DNA from: Paracentrotus lividus | Lineage: Eukaryota > Echinodermata > Echinoidea > Camarodonta > Echinidae | Direction: 5' to 3' | DNA length: 64,000 nt | Assembly: GCA_940671915.1 (NCBI GenBank) | Contig: CALNVZ010001319.1 | Location: forward strand, 343,904-407,903 | In this document: positions 11,857-23,280 of the stretch, piece after piece | How the letters are laid out: each line of letters begins with the position of its first letter | How positions within the stretch are numbered: the stretch's first letter is position 1 | The notes under the pieces: generated by a model | What the model saw: the letters and a program-made list of their open reading frames with translations, nothing else | Databases searched by the model: none | What the model was told of the DNA's origin: nothing | Program-made: the position numbers and the translations under genes

Positions 11857-13390
11857 ACTCGGAGACGTCCTCCGAAATTGTTTTATGCGTATCATCAGAG
11901 AACGTCTCCACGACAGAAAAAAACACACAATGACGTTTAAAATTCGTGAAGCATTGGTTCTACTTTCCGCACCATAACAGTGTCGGTATTTTCACTTGGT
12001 CCCCGCGACTAAACGGATACTCCCCAGGACGTCTCCGATATATATATTAAATATATATTTTCTGTCGCGAGCATTCGCGGCGATCCCGGGAGACGGGGGG
12101 GGACGTTCCCCCCCTCCCTCGATTTTTTTGGGGGATCGTCCCCCTTCGATATCTCTCTCTGTTCGAGTCTCAGAGACATCTCCGCGACGTCAGATACTAC
12201 CTATACGTCCATAATTTCTACAGAGGAGAAAAACACCATTATCATTTTCAGCTGAGAATGTAAACTAATGTTTTCTTTCAAGACTACTGAATTACATAAA
12301 ATACGCCCACTCGATTTCCTTTTTTGCATATATTAGTGTGTTGCTATGTGAGACAAGAAACGTGTTTGTCAGTCATAGCTACAAATAGTTATGCAAATTG
12401 GATTCAAAATACTAAACGAGTAGTTCATTCAGGCAATTGCAATGTTCCGCCCTGAATCTGAAACCTTTGTCCGTTGTCATTGTGCTATGTCAGCCATAAC
12501 CTGGAACTGCTAAGCTTCTCAAAGAAAAGATAATCCGTGCTTTGATAATATACCTCGTTAAGCATGGATTACATTTTTCATCACAATAAAAGAATTTCCC
12601 GCTCCATTTCAAATATAGCGAGCATACATACATACAACATGTACACAAAAATACACACAAAAAGAATGGAAACAAATTCCACCATTCTTCAAAGGTCCAT
12701 ATTATTTATAATTATTTCATAGATGTAGGGATTTCGAGGCCGAGTGGATATTGTTAATGAGCATTGACGTTTTATTTGTTTATGTGTATGGCTCTGTAAA
12801 GAGTTGAATATTTAAATAGTGGAAAATTTATATTTTACCCCTTCCCATTATTACAACTTTTGCCCCTCCCAAATAAGAAAAAACAAAACAAAACAAAAAA
12901 AAAACAAAAACAAAATAGTAATAAGAAAAAGATTGATGCGCATGCACCTAACGTGAGACTTTTGCGCATGCATGTAGCGTGATATCGGAATCAAATTCAA
13001 CGTTTCATTGCTTTTGGCCAAATATGGGCACTTCACATTTGTGAAAGAAAAAATTCGTGGAGCTATTTAGGAGATTCATTCAAAAGAATAAAAACTCCCT
13101 TTCCACCTCCCTGGTTAATTGTTCCCATCCCAGGCCACTTAATTGTTAATGAATGGGACGTGATATTTGAAAATGCATGACAAGCGACAATGCACAACAC
13201 TCGGCAGTCAAATGATAAAGCGGCTACAAACAATCATTTTTGCGTCATTATTTCAATGGATTTCCGGTTTTATCTAGTGCATTTCAGTGCACTAGAAACT
13301 TCCAGCTGTACGGAAGTTGTACACGTTTGGGAGGTTTTTTTCGTCCTGGGAGTTTTTTCTCGTACGGTGCTATTGTTCGATTCTATTGTC
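11857..13390. other. Intergenic DNA, no gene recognised
   Basis: Directly after the gap there is a stretch rich in 'gacgtctcc/gagacg' words and complementary G-run and C-run blocks at about 12,095-12,150. Beyond this lies ordinary AT-rich DNA with an A/C-rich run at 12,880-12,915. No coding, RNA or defined mobile feature is seen. Confidence 0.5.
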
Positions 13391-13749
13391 AATTGCCGTA
13401 CAACTCTAAAACCCGTAACAGAATACGGGCCAGTGCGTCCAAATTAAAACCTTGGAGTGATTAAAAAGTATACACTTTAGGAATGGCTGCCAAAGGGAAA
13501 AATATATGATTACTGGGAGAATGATTTATGTATTGAAAGCTCAAATGTTACAATTAATTTGTTACTTTGTTAGCTCATTCATGATAATTCATTTTGGCCG
13601 CCCACACATTTTATTTTTTTTTTTTTTCATTTGGCAGCCATTTCAAAATTGTAGGCAAATAGTTTTTGGGACCAGCATGATTGGGACGCGTTGTATAACA
13701 TGGCAAGGAGGCATGAAAGAGAGACAGATTGAAAGTCGAGGGTTAATGT

Positions 13750-13855
13750 AAGAGAGAGAGAGAGAGAGTGCAGAAGAGAGAGAAGAGCGAGAGAAAGAAA
13801 TTGCCGGAGAGCGGTATAATCATGGACCTATAACTTTAGGTCCATGGTATAATCG
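13750..13855. repeat. GA microsatellite and a short hairpin
   Basis: A (GA)n run at about 13,751-13,768 is followed by a perfect short inverted repeat: CATGGACCTA and TAGGTCCATG separated by seven bases (about 13,823-13,849). Confidence 0.6.
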
Positions 13856-13989
13856 AAGCCTGGAGGGATAGTCGTTGAAAAGTTCTATGATAGAGTTCGT
13901 GGAATGGAATGAAAGAAACAAGGTCGTAGACAGGCCTTGAAAAAGTTGGAGACATGAACACCAGAATAACCACCCTTACAAAAATGTCC

Positions 13990-14560
13990 TGTGGTAATCC
14001 TGTGGTAATGTCCTGTGGTAATCCTGTGGTAATTACCACAGGACATTTTACCACACGATCCTGTGGTAAAATTGGGACATATTTACCACACGAATCCTGT
14101 GGTAAAATTGGGACATTTACCACATAAATTACCACACGAATCCTGTGGTAAAATTGGGACATTTACCACATGAATTACCACACGAATCCTGTGGTGAAAT
14201 TGGGACATTACCACATGGATTACCACACGAATCCTGTGGTAAAATTGGGACATTTACCACATGAATTACCACACGAATCCTGTGTTAAAATTGGGACATT
14301 ACCACATGGATTACTACACGAATCCTGTGGTAAAATTGGGACATTTACCACATGAATTACCACACCAATCCTGTAGTAAAATTGGGACATTACCACATGG
14401 ATTACCACACAAATCCTGTGGTAAAATTGGGACATTTACCACATGAATTACCACACGAATCCTGTGGTAAAATTGGGACATTACCACATGAATTACCACA
14501 CGAATCCTGTGGTTAAATTGGGACATTACCACACAAATTTGTGTGGTAAAAAAAAATATT
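13990..14560. repeat. Left array, 45-46-bp units
   Basis: About ten units share 'cgaatcctgtggtaaaat' and 'gggacattaccacatg'. Alternate units differ as 'acatttaccacatgaa' against 'acattaccacatgga', so the higher-order period is about 91 bp. This alternation indicates amplification of a dimer. Confidence 0.9.
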
Positions 14561-14584
14561 ACCACACACCCATTACCCCACAAA

Positions 14585-14745
14585 GTTACCACAGGATTAC
14601 CACATACCGTTACCACAGGATTACCACATAATTACCACAGGATTACCACACGCCGTTACCACAGGATTACCACACGCCGTTACCACAAGATACCACACGC
14701 CGTTACCACAGGATTACCACACGCCGTTACCACAGGAATACCGCA
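14585..14745. repeat. Left inner array, about 24-bp units
   Basis: Units of the form 'ttaccacaggattaccacac' with a 'gccg' joint repeat about six times directly after the 45-bp array. It shares the same core word but has a different period. Confidence 0.85.
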
Positions 14746-15067
14746 CACACTAAAGAATACCACACGCTGATATATATACCAACATTTTGCAAAAATATGT
14801 TTTTTCACAGTTAGTTATTTCTATATTTCTTGATAATAATGCATATTTCATAATTATCGCTCTTGATGTTACTCTGTGTTTAGGAAATACATTTCCCTAA
14901 AAGAAAATACATCAATATGCAGTGAATTACTGTTTATTAAGGTAAAGTTCTCAAAATACTGATTTGTGCATACCAAATCACTTTATGCAAATGAGCTAAT
15001 TACCATAATACCACATGAAAATACCACAGGAATACCACACGACTTCTACACTTCAGCAGGAAACTAA

Positions 15068-15190
15068 CACTTGGTGTAAATCCACTTTGACTAATGCCCA
15101 TTTGGTCTAATCCCTCTTGGTTGTTTGTCTACAATCAGTTGGTCACATTACCATTTGGTCTAATTAATTCCCATTTCGTCTAATGTTCCT
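15068..15190 (+). repeat. Degenerate 'catttggtctaat' minisatellite
   Basis: Four to five diverged copies of 'catttggtctaattccc' lie between the left array of the large element and a (CA)n region (about 15,295-15,330). Confidence 0.7.
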
Positions 15191-15534
15191 TCCTGTAAAG
15201 CTAGTAGGCCTAAAAGAGAATCCTTAGACCACATGGGAAACTACACCAAAGTATTGTTTAAGAACTAATGTCACACTCATGCACATACATCCACATACAT
15301 ACACACGCACGCACGCACACACACACATACATAAATTATATAATAGTGAGTGGTATTTTGATCCTGTGGTAACAAGTGTGTGGTATTCCTGTGGTATTAC
15401 CACACGACTCTCGTATATTACCACATATTTCCTGTGGGATGACTACCCTCTTCACACACACACACACACACACACACCCATACACAAACACCTACACATA
15501 TTGCGGTATATTCCTGTTATACATTCATGTGGTA

Positions 15535-16671
15535 TCCCAGCAAACAAAAAACGTTTTCAGAACGTTTTAAAAACGTTTTATTCAGGTCCCGTAGGTCCTC
15601 GTCTGAAATGAACGTTTAGAAAACGTTTATATAACGTCCAAGTTGGACTTTCAATTTGTGACAAAACAATGGTTCCAAAAAGAACGTTTTTAAACGTTCT
15701 TTGGGCGTTACAAAATGGAACGTTTTAATCAAAACGTTCACAAAACGTTTTATTTGGAACCTTATAACTGAACATATTTTATTGAACGTTAATGAACGTT
15801 TTTAAAACGTCCAAACAGGACTTTATGCAAATGAGTGGTAATTTGCATATAATACGTTGGACATATGGAAATAAACGTTTTTAATGATTTTTTTTCTATT
15901 TAGCAGTAATTAATTCATGCTTTGGTGTTTCGTTTTATTGTAATATTGTTCTGAAACACACATAAAGATTAAAAAACACTAATTCAGTATTGGAATGTAC
16001 TAACATAACAAAAGAAGTAATAACTAACCATTACAAACGATACTTTCAATAAACTATAAATTTACTGGAGCAATATATAGAGTTAAATCCAAATGAATCC
16101 CACTCAAGTCTGCCCTTTAAGCATGATTTTGATTGGAGACATTTCACTCTTAAGTGCCATTCCACAATTTGGCCAAGACCTTGAGGTGCAAATAATAACA
16201 TATTTTTATTTATTACATTGTTTACATAAGTTTTTAATAGGTTCTCCAAACGTTCCTATAGACATTCTTAAAACGTTTTCTGAACGTTCCAAAGGTTTTC
16301 TGGACGTCCGCAGAACGTTTTTTGGAACGTTTTAAAGGTTTTCTGGACGTCCGCAGAACGTCCATGGAACGTTCCAAAGGTTTTTTAAAGGTTTTCTGGA
16401 CGTCCGTAGAACGTCCACAGAACGTTGTAAAAGGTTTTTGGACTTTTATAAGGTTCAAAAGGTTTTCTACAGGTCCTTAAAATTTTTCGAAAGGTTCTTT
16501 TGGGGTTTTTAAACGTTTAGAAAACGTTTTCTAAACGTCCATTTGGAACGTTTTATTAACGTCCAAAACCTTCCACAAAAGGACGTTTGCTAAACGTTTT
16601 GACAAAACGTCCATAGAACGAACTTGGAACGTTCTTAAAACGTTCAGAGAACGTCCAATTGTTAGCTGGGA
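15535..16671. mobile_element. Nested 1.14-kb element rich in AACGTTTT words
   Basis: The ends read TCCCAGCAAAC and, inverted, TCCCAGCTAAC, and both sides are flanked by TA (15,533-15,534 and 16,672-16,673), fitting a TA target duplication. Both outer thirds are packed with AACGTTTT, AACGTCC and complements in both orientations, while the middle (about 15,840-16,240) is ordinary AT-rich DNA. It is inserted in the large CCTGTGGTA element, so it is younger than its host. No transposase is present. Frames across 16,234-16,713 come from the repeats. Confidence 0.75.
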
Positions 16672-16847
16672 TATTATCAGTATGGGTACTGTGTGGTGAT
16701 GTGTGGTACTCATGTGTGATGCTGACGTGTGTGTTCTGCTCTGGTATTTTTGTTGATTAACACATGAATATATATAATGTTACCACATATTTCCTGTGGT
16801 ATGAGATCTTTCTGTGGTATTTTACGTGGTAATATAGGTAAGTACTA

Positions 16848-17335
16848 CAGTCTGTGTCAAATAAAATGGTACAGTTGGAAAATATTTTGTGTGTGTGTGT
16901 GCATGAAAATTAATCACATTCTTAAAGTGTGTGATATTTTAATAAGCTAGGAAAATCAGGCTTTCTTCTGCAATTTATTCCATCCCATTTGGTGCTGTAG
17001 ATCTTGAGATATGACAAGTTTGCTATAATCACGAAAAAATGTTCTTACTGCGCATGCTTCTCTGTGGGTTTCGCACATATATAGCCATGAATTCAGCGCA
17101 CCGAGACAAAAGATGTGTGCTATTTCGATTAGCTCATCGCCGCACAAAAATTAGGATAACTTTTGTTTTACAAAAGCAAATTATGCAAAAACAAAAATGC
17201 ATTAGTGAGATCAGAATCTTTTGGCTTTAAGATGGTGCCACATTCACACATTATTTGAGATGATTTGATGCCTAAATGTTTTTTTTTCCGGACTGTACCA
17301 TTTTTTTTTAAATTTTTCATTTTTTACACAGACTG
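16848..17335. mobile_element. Nested MITE, 488 bp, TA target site
   Basis: Terminal inverted repeats CAGTCTGTGT face each other. An inner pair 'aaaatggtacagt' repeats the symmetry, and TA flanks both sides (16,846-16,847 and 17,336-17,337). TA duplication and a CAGT start suit Tc1/mariner-type non-autonomous elements. Inserted in the 13,973-18,567 element. Confidence 0.65.
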
Positions 17336-17349
17336 TACAGGAATACCAT

Positions 17350-18545
17350 AGACACCCATTTTCATTTCCACACGACTCCATGATAATTACCACACATTTC
17401 CTGTGGTATGAGATATTCCTCTTGTATTTTGTGTTGTAATTTAGGTACCACAGGTACCCATTTTCATTACCACACGACTCTATATTACTACACTCATTTC
17501 CTGTAGTATTATATATTCATGTGGTACTTTGTGTGGTACTCTGGGTACCACAGGAGTACCACAGACACCCATTATCATTACCACACATTTCCTGTGGTAT
17601 TAGATCTTCCTATAGTATTTGTGTGGTAATTTAGGTACCACAGGAATACAACAGACACCCATTTTCATTCCCACACGACTCCATGATATATTACCCCACA
17701 TTTCCTGTGATATGAGATATTCCTGTTGTATTTTGTGTGGTACTCTGGGTGTAACAGGAATACCACATACACCCATCATCATTAATTACCACATAACTCT
17801 GTGTTATATTACCACACTATTCCTCTGGTAAGCCTATGAGATCTTCCTATGGTATTTGTGTGGTAATTTAGGTACGACAGGAATACCACAGACACCCATT
17901 TTAATTACCACACGACTCCATGATACCTCACATTTCCTGTGATATGAGATATTCCTGTTGTACTTTCTGTGGTAATTTTGGTACATCTGGAACACCACAG
18001 GTACCCATTTTTATCACCACACGATTCTATGGTATACTACCACACATTTCCTGTAGTTTTAGATATTCATGTGGTACTTTGTGTGGTACTCTGGGTACCA
18101 CAGGAATACCACAGACAGCCATTATCATTACCACATAACTCTATGTTATATTACCACACATTTTCTGTGGTATGAGATCTTCCTGTGGTATTCTGTGTGG
18201 TTATTTAGGTACCACAGGAATACAACACACACCCATTTTCATTACCACACGACTCTATGTTATATTACCACACACTTCCTGTGGTATGACATATTCCTGT
18301 GGTATTTTGTGTGGTAAGTTGGGTACCACAGGAATACCACACGAATCTAAAGTATATTACCACACATTTCCTGTGGTATAAGATATTCCTGTGGTATTTT
18401 GTGTGGTAATTTTAGTACCACAGGAATACCACAGGCACCAATTCTCGTTACCACACGACTCTATGGTATATTACCACACATATTCCTGTGGTATGAGGTA
18501 TTCCTGTGGTAATTTGTGTGGTAAAACCAGTTACCACAGGAATTA
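17350..18545. repeat. Right array, about 108-120-bp units
   Basis: Roughly ten units repeat 'accacaggaataccacaga', 'cacccattttcattacc', 'acacatttcctgtggtatg' and 'ttgtgtggtaattt' in this order. Unit phase can be read from the 'acccatt' word near 17,351, 17,455, 17,565, 17,653, 17,768, 17,891, 18,003, 18,115 and 18,229. Frames on both strands here are repeat artefacts. Confidence 0.9.
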
Positions 18546-18569
18546 CCACAGGACATTTTTGTAAGGGCA

Positions 18570-19204
18570 GTGAGGACGTATATACTAACAGGTGCGGATC
18601 CAGGATTTTCCAGAGGGGGGGGGGGGGGGGGGCACAACCCACTTTTGCAAATTGCTATAGTAGCAATGATTGTGCATGAGTATTATCTATTACTACGGTA
18701 ATACCTAAGTATGAGATGCATCTCTTTTAGTTAGTAATTTGTTCATGAAGTCTTTATTTTATTTTATTTTTTTATTCACGTAACAATCTATTTTGCATAA
18801 TTACATGTCCAACACACAAGAACTCTTTCACATAACATATTGATTCATGCGTGTATTCTGGGGCTCGTGCGAACCTCCCCCCCCCCCCCCCCATCGTCAA
18901 GAAAAGAGGGGAAAAGGGGGGGGAAAAAGGGAAAGAAAAGAAACTGAGAGGGGGAAAGAAAGCGGGAAAATATGGAAAGGGAAAACAAAAATGAATAGAA
19001 AGAAAGGGCAAGGGAAAGCGGGAGGAGAAAAAGAATTAGGGGAATAAAAGTTGGTTCCAAATTTAACTTAAACTAAGGGGGCGCCAATTCGATTTTAAAT
19101 TAATGGGGCACCAAATCGACCTTAAACTGAGGCAGCGCCGAATTCAGCTCGAAGGAAGGGGGTGCCAATTGCATTGAAGCTATAATGGGGAGTGGTAAAT
19201 TAAC
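18570..19204. other. Intergenic, oligo(G/C) and GA-rich tract
   Basis: G run at 18,617-18,632, C run at 18,877-18,891, then a G/A-rich block to about 19,045. From 19,075 there are repeated 'ggggcgccaaatcgacctta' type words. The same words resume at 20,150-20,330, so the piggyBac-like MITE at 19,209 split this repeat. No gene. Confidence 0.6.
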
Positions 19205-20335
19205 TTAACCCTATCAAGACCATGAAGACCATGCAAGGTATTTTGATGGTTCAAAAGCCCAGGGGAGGGGGCACAATTTGCGCCCATAAATTTTTTCATT
19301 ATTTGACCGATCACTTCCATATTTGGCATGACGATAGAGCAACTCAAGCTCTACAACTAAGTACAACAAAAATTTCTCAAGGCTACCATATGAGGGCGCT
19401 ATTTACAGTTTAATAAAGAAATACATAGAAAATGCTCAAAATTCAAATTATTTCATTTTGACTCTTTAAAATCACAGTTTGGTGATGAAGACTGGTACAA
19501 ATATGTTTTATGATTCATTCATTGTTCATTAATCTATTTAAATGTTCAAGGTTGCCCAATGGGGGCGCTTTATCATCTAAAATTAGAAAAATGCAATTTC
19601 ACCACTAGAGGGCGCTTCGGGAAATTAACTAAAATAATTCAATTTAAATAGTTTTTTGTACTTGTTTTCACTGTTTAGGTATGCAAAGCGATTATACAAT
19701 AAGAAATAATCATATTCTGTGAGTTTCAAGGGATAAACTCATTTAAAAGATTAGAAATGTGAACATTTTGATATTTCAATAAATTCTATTAAATCTATTG
19801 TTTTGGTACCATTTTCTACATAACAAATAACAAAACAAATGGAGAAGAGTGGTATTCAGTTTAGAATGTCATTTTAGTTAAATTTGAATAAAGAAACCAC
19901 CGTAATATTGTTCAGAACTATGGATAACGAAAATGACCAAAAAATGGAGATACATGGTTACCAATTTGTGGTTGCCATGGCAAAACGGAATATCATACCC
20001 CCACAAAATATACATTAAAATGTTCGTGAATAAATTTTAGGAAAAGTCACCAAGTTTGATGGAAAAATATCCAAGCGTATAGAAATGGCGTATAAAAGTT
20101 TGGTAGGGGGCACATTGTGCCCCACTTGGTCTTGATAGGGTTAAGGACGCCATATTGGCGCCAATTCGATCTTAGATTTAGGGGGCGCCTACTGACCTTA
20201 TGTAAATTTAGGAGGCGTAAACCCGCCCTTAAACTAAGGGGGCCACAAATTGATCTGAAACTCAGTATAGGGGCGCCAAATCGACCTGATGCTAAGGGGG
20301 CACCAACTTGACCTCAACTTAGGGGTGCCATGGTG
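19075..20335 (+). repeat. Degenerate short tandem 'gggggcgcc...tcgacctta' repeat, split by a MITE
   Basis: Irregular units of about 35-45 bp ('aactaagggggcgccaattcg' style) occur at 19,075-19,200 and again at 20,150-20,335, with the TTAA-flanked element between. The common phrase 'ccaaatcgacct' identifies both halves. Confidence 0.65.
19209..20140. mobile_element. piggyBac-like non-autonomous element (copy 1), 932 bp
   Basis: Flanking TTAA on both sides (19,205-19,208; 20,141-20,144) and 14-bp terminal inverted repeats CCCTATCAAGACCA fit piggyBac (TTAA target, CCY ends). Just inside each end lies a 'gggggcacattgtgcccc' palindrome-like block. No transposase frame is present. A second, interrupted copy lies at 28,406-30,541, with clear internal similarity ('ggttgccatggcaa', 'aaaagtcaccaagtttgatgg'). 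Confidence 0.8.
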
Positions 20336-20339
20336 CCAT

Positions 20340-23160
20340 AAGAAATCTCCATTTTCAATATTTAATACGAAAGTAACCGACAGTTTAAAAAGATTTGCCA
20401 AATTGTATACCAACTTGATTAAACTGATGTCAAAGTTAATTGCCTCAGCGCGGATTTGAAAGCGGGAAAGCACGCACTTCAGCCGATTTACTAGTTTGCC
20501 TTTGCTTTTGACGGTGATCGATTTTGATCTGAATACTTTAGATACCAAAGCGAACAAACTTAATAGGAATTTGAATGGCAAATTTGATGCTGTCGAGATT
20601 TTTTGGGAATTTGAATGAACTGTTTATTAAATGGAGTGACGAACTTCTGAAACTGACTGGGACATCTTATATTATAGACCGTATTTAGTATCCGCGAGGT
20701 AAAATTATTTTGAGTTGATTGTGCAATATGCATACTACTGAATTGGTATCTGCCAGCGCGAAATTTGGGGTTCTAAAAGATATATAGAATAAATAAAGGG
20801 GCACTTTTGAATATCCTATTAAGTATCCGCAAACGCGAAGCGCCAGCTGCAAAGTTTGAGGTAAAAATTGGAGTTATATTTTGTGCATTATGATTTAGTA
20901 TCAGTGAGCGCGAATTTGGGGTTTAAAAAAAAAGATTATAATATGAAATAAATAAAGGTGCACTTCCTATTATTAAAATTTATTAGTGTAATTTAGACCC
21001 TACTAGTATTTAGTATTCCTGCAATTTTCCAACTATAGCCCTGATAATAATGTGATCGCGGATTTTGGAAAGAAAGGCAGCGAGGAAAAATAAGCATGGA
21101 CAGGAAGAAAAATTGAATTAGGTGCGGTGTCTAAACCCCTGCATGACTTTTTGTGTTAGTTGAAGAAATCTATAGCGTGCCCCAGATTGACCTAATATGT
21201 AAATGGGCTCCAAATTTAATCGACACTAAATGGACATCACATTATTTAGGATTAGGAATTAAAGACACCAAACTAATGGATCTTATTTATAGAAGGCTTC
21301 TAATTAATGACGTAGAAGTTTAGGGCGCTAATTTGATCTACAATAGGGTACATGCAGGTACATCACCTAAGCTCATTTGCATGATTTGCATAAAATTACA
21401 AAATGACACACAGGCTAATCTTTGTTCATATGAATCAGTAACTACTGCTCTAACTTTTAGTGTGAAGAAAAACAATTATCACCAACCCCAGGCGCGTATG
21501 ATAGAAATTTTTGGGTCCCACGGGGTGCGCCGAATGTTGATTTTGATTTGACGCCCCTAGGTGGTGGATTAAAAAAGGTACACCCATTTTTTTTTTCTCT
21601 TTGTTACATTAGTCGAGCCAAAAGGTACACTCAACATTTTTTCCACGTCACTGGCAAAATTGTCTCGGGGGGGGGGGGGGGGGTGTTCATATTTTTTTAT
21701 TTTTTTAAATTATTTTATTTGTATTCTATTATGTTATATTTATTTATTTATTATTTTCAACATCATTATTATTATTATTATTATTATTTTTTTATTTTTT
21801 TTTGGGGGGGAGGAGAGAAGGGTGGGTGAACAATGTCATGGAGTCCCTTGCCTCCCCCCCCCATCAGCTTTTTTGAGGACACGGCCAGCGTTTCCATGTG
21901 GGGATTCTCATCTCCAAAATCCCAAATTGAAAAAAAGAAGATTTTTGAGAGATTTGGTGATGAAAATAAATATTTGGGAATGACAATAATATTGAGTTAT
22001 ATATAAAACGAATTTTGGGATTTTCTATAAAAATTTAGCAACTTTGGGGATTTTGAAGTGTCGTTTGGGTGCCGGGATTTTCTGAAGATAATACACACAG
22101 CTATATAAAGAATTAATACTAGAAAGTGCTCCTTTATTTATTCCATATATCTTTTAAACCAAAATCATAATGCCCAAATACTCCAACTTTTACCTCAAAT
22201 TTCAGCTTGCGCTTCGCGTTCGCGGATACTAAATTTTTGTTTTTGTTGCTAGTATATATTTTTTGTTTTCTTCATAGGAGTAAAATAGAATTGATGAAAT
22301 TCTCCGTTTAAGGTCAGTTATGATATATCGGGATGTTAAAAACTCGTGCTTCGCACTCGTTTTTTATTCATAGTTGCCCCCCCCTCTGTAAATCCTGGAT
22401 CCTCGCTGGCTTAAAATTGCATGCTGGCGCGCCACAAAACAAAAATCTTTCCCTCCCACACCTCCCCCAATGCTGCGCGGGCTCGGTCGCTACGCTCCCT
22501 CGCAATTTTACCTCAAAATACTTTCCTTCAAGCCCCCCACACTTGAAAAAACCTAGATCCGCCCTGCCCCCCCCCCTTCGCGCTCGGCACCGTACGTGGC
22601 GTTACGTGGAATAATTTTGTGTAAAAAAAAACACGCATCAACAAAATGTGGACATATATTTGAAAAACTTGTGATAATGAACAACTTAAACTCATGGAAT
22701 TTTTATATCATTCATCACGTGCACGCGCGCGCCCCGCGCCGACGCTCGATATGATCACGCCCAGGATGCGCGGACAAGATGCGCAGAAACATAACTTTGC
22801 AAGGTGCCGCGAGCATTTGTAATTAGTGTCAGTGACGTGTGCAAACGTTGGCCTACGTCGTATAGGCCCTGTTATTTTATACATATATGAAATGAATTTA
22901 ATGAGAACGTAACTAAGTTTATAAAACTTCGAATGAAAGCATTGTGAATTTTCAAAGCATCAAAATTTAAAGATATTCAGCATATTCCATGTTGTTAACC
23001 CGCACATGACAACAGCAATTTTACTAGGCAATCGTGCACCGAATACCAGTGGCTGAATAGTTAGCCTACAAGTACTCCCTCTCCCGCGCTTTTTTTAAAT
23101 TATTTTTTTTTACCCTCGTCATAGTTCGCGCGCGTCGTCACGTGTGCGCTGCATTTTGGG
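20340..23160. other. Intergenic DNA with an inverted 'agtatccgcgaacgcgaag' repeat
   Basis: The words 'agtatccgcaaacgcgaagcg' at about 20,821 and its complement at about 22,204-22,232 face each other, and further diverged copies occur at 20,690 and 20,900. These may be ends of one old element of roughly 1.5 kb. G run at 21,665-21,683, an (ATT)n run near 21,765-21,787, and 'gctcggtcgctacgctccctcgc'-type GC-rich words near 22,480. No credible coding frame. Confidence 0.45.
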
Positions 23161-23162
23161 CC

Positions 23163-23172
23163 TATATATATA
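23163..23172 (+). promoter_or_regulatory. TATA box of the zinc-binding-domain gene
   Basis: TATATATATA lies about 110 bases upstream of the ATG at 23,281. A pyrimidine-rich start region with 'gcagta' follows 25-30 bases downstream (about 23,195). GC content rises just upstream, and a CACGTG-like 'tcacgtgtgcgc' is at about 23,138. Position and spacing are right for a core promoter; transcription itself is inferred. Confidence 0.55.
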
Positions 23173-23280
23173 GCGGTACCTCGTGTTGATCTTCGCAGTA
23201 CTGTCTCTTCGCATATTTCGAAAAGAAGTCTGTTTCTTATTCTTCACGAATATCTAATATCTGATCTTCATAACGTCGAG

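Larger units (their letters stand above)
10981..13435. repeat. Inverted-repeat pair bounding a 2.4-kb interval with an assembly gap
   Basis: At 10,981-11,022 'CAGTGGCCCGTATTCTGTT' is followed by a 'TTTAGAGTTGT' word. The complement of the same sequence lies at 13,393-13,435 with few differences. This suggests the two ends of one DNA element or two opposed MITE copies. The interior contains the 762-base gap, so the element cannot be described. There is no clear target duplication. Confidence 0.5.
13973..18567. mobile_element. 4.6-kb non-autonomous TIR element built of CCTGTGGTA repeats
   Basis: The ends are a perfect 26-bp inverted repeat beginning CCCTTACAAAAATGTCCTGT, flanked on both sides by CA (13,971-13,972 and 18,568-18,569), possibly a 2-bp target duplication. 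Both terminal thirds are tandem arrays dense in 'CCTGTGGTA' and its complement: 45-46-bp units on the left and 108-120-bp units on the right. The centre holds other elements (15,535-16,671; 16,848-17,335). No transposase frame is present, so mobility would need a partner element. Subterminal repeat arrays of this type commonly serve as transposase binding sites in DNA transposons; that role is inferred here. The superfamily is not assigned. Confidence 0.75.

Noticed and set aside
10895-11977. Frames of 279-343 codons
   Set aside because: Almost entirely unknown bases in the assembly gap.
17600-18381. Several plus- and minus-strand frames with VVLP / GTTGIP repeats
   Set aside because: Generated by the tandem TGTGGTA array; the same amino-acid words shift frame from unit to unit.
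13973-18567. CRISPR array, because of regular repeats
   Set aside because: Units are contiguous with no unique spacers, there are no cas genes, and the genome is eukaryotic with TIR-bounded repeats.
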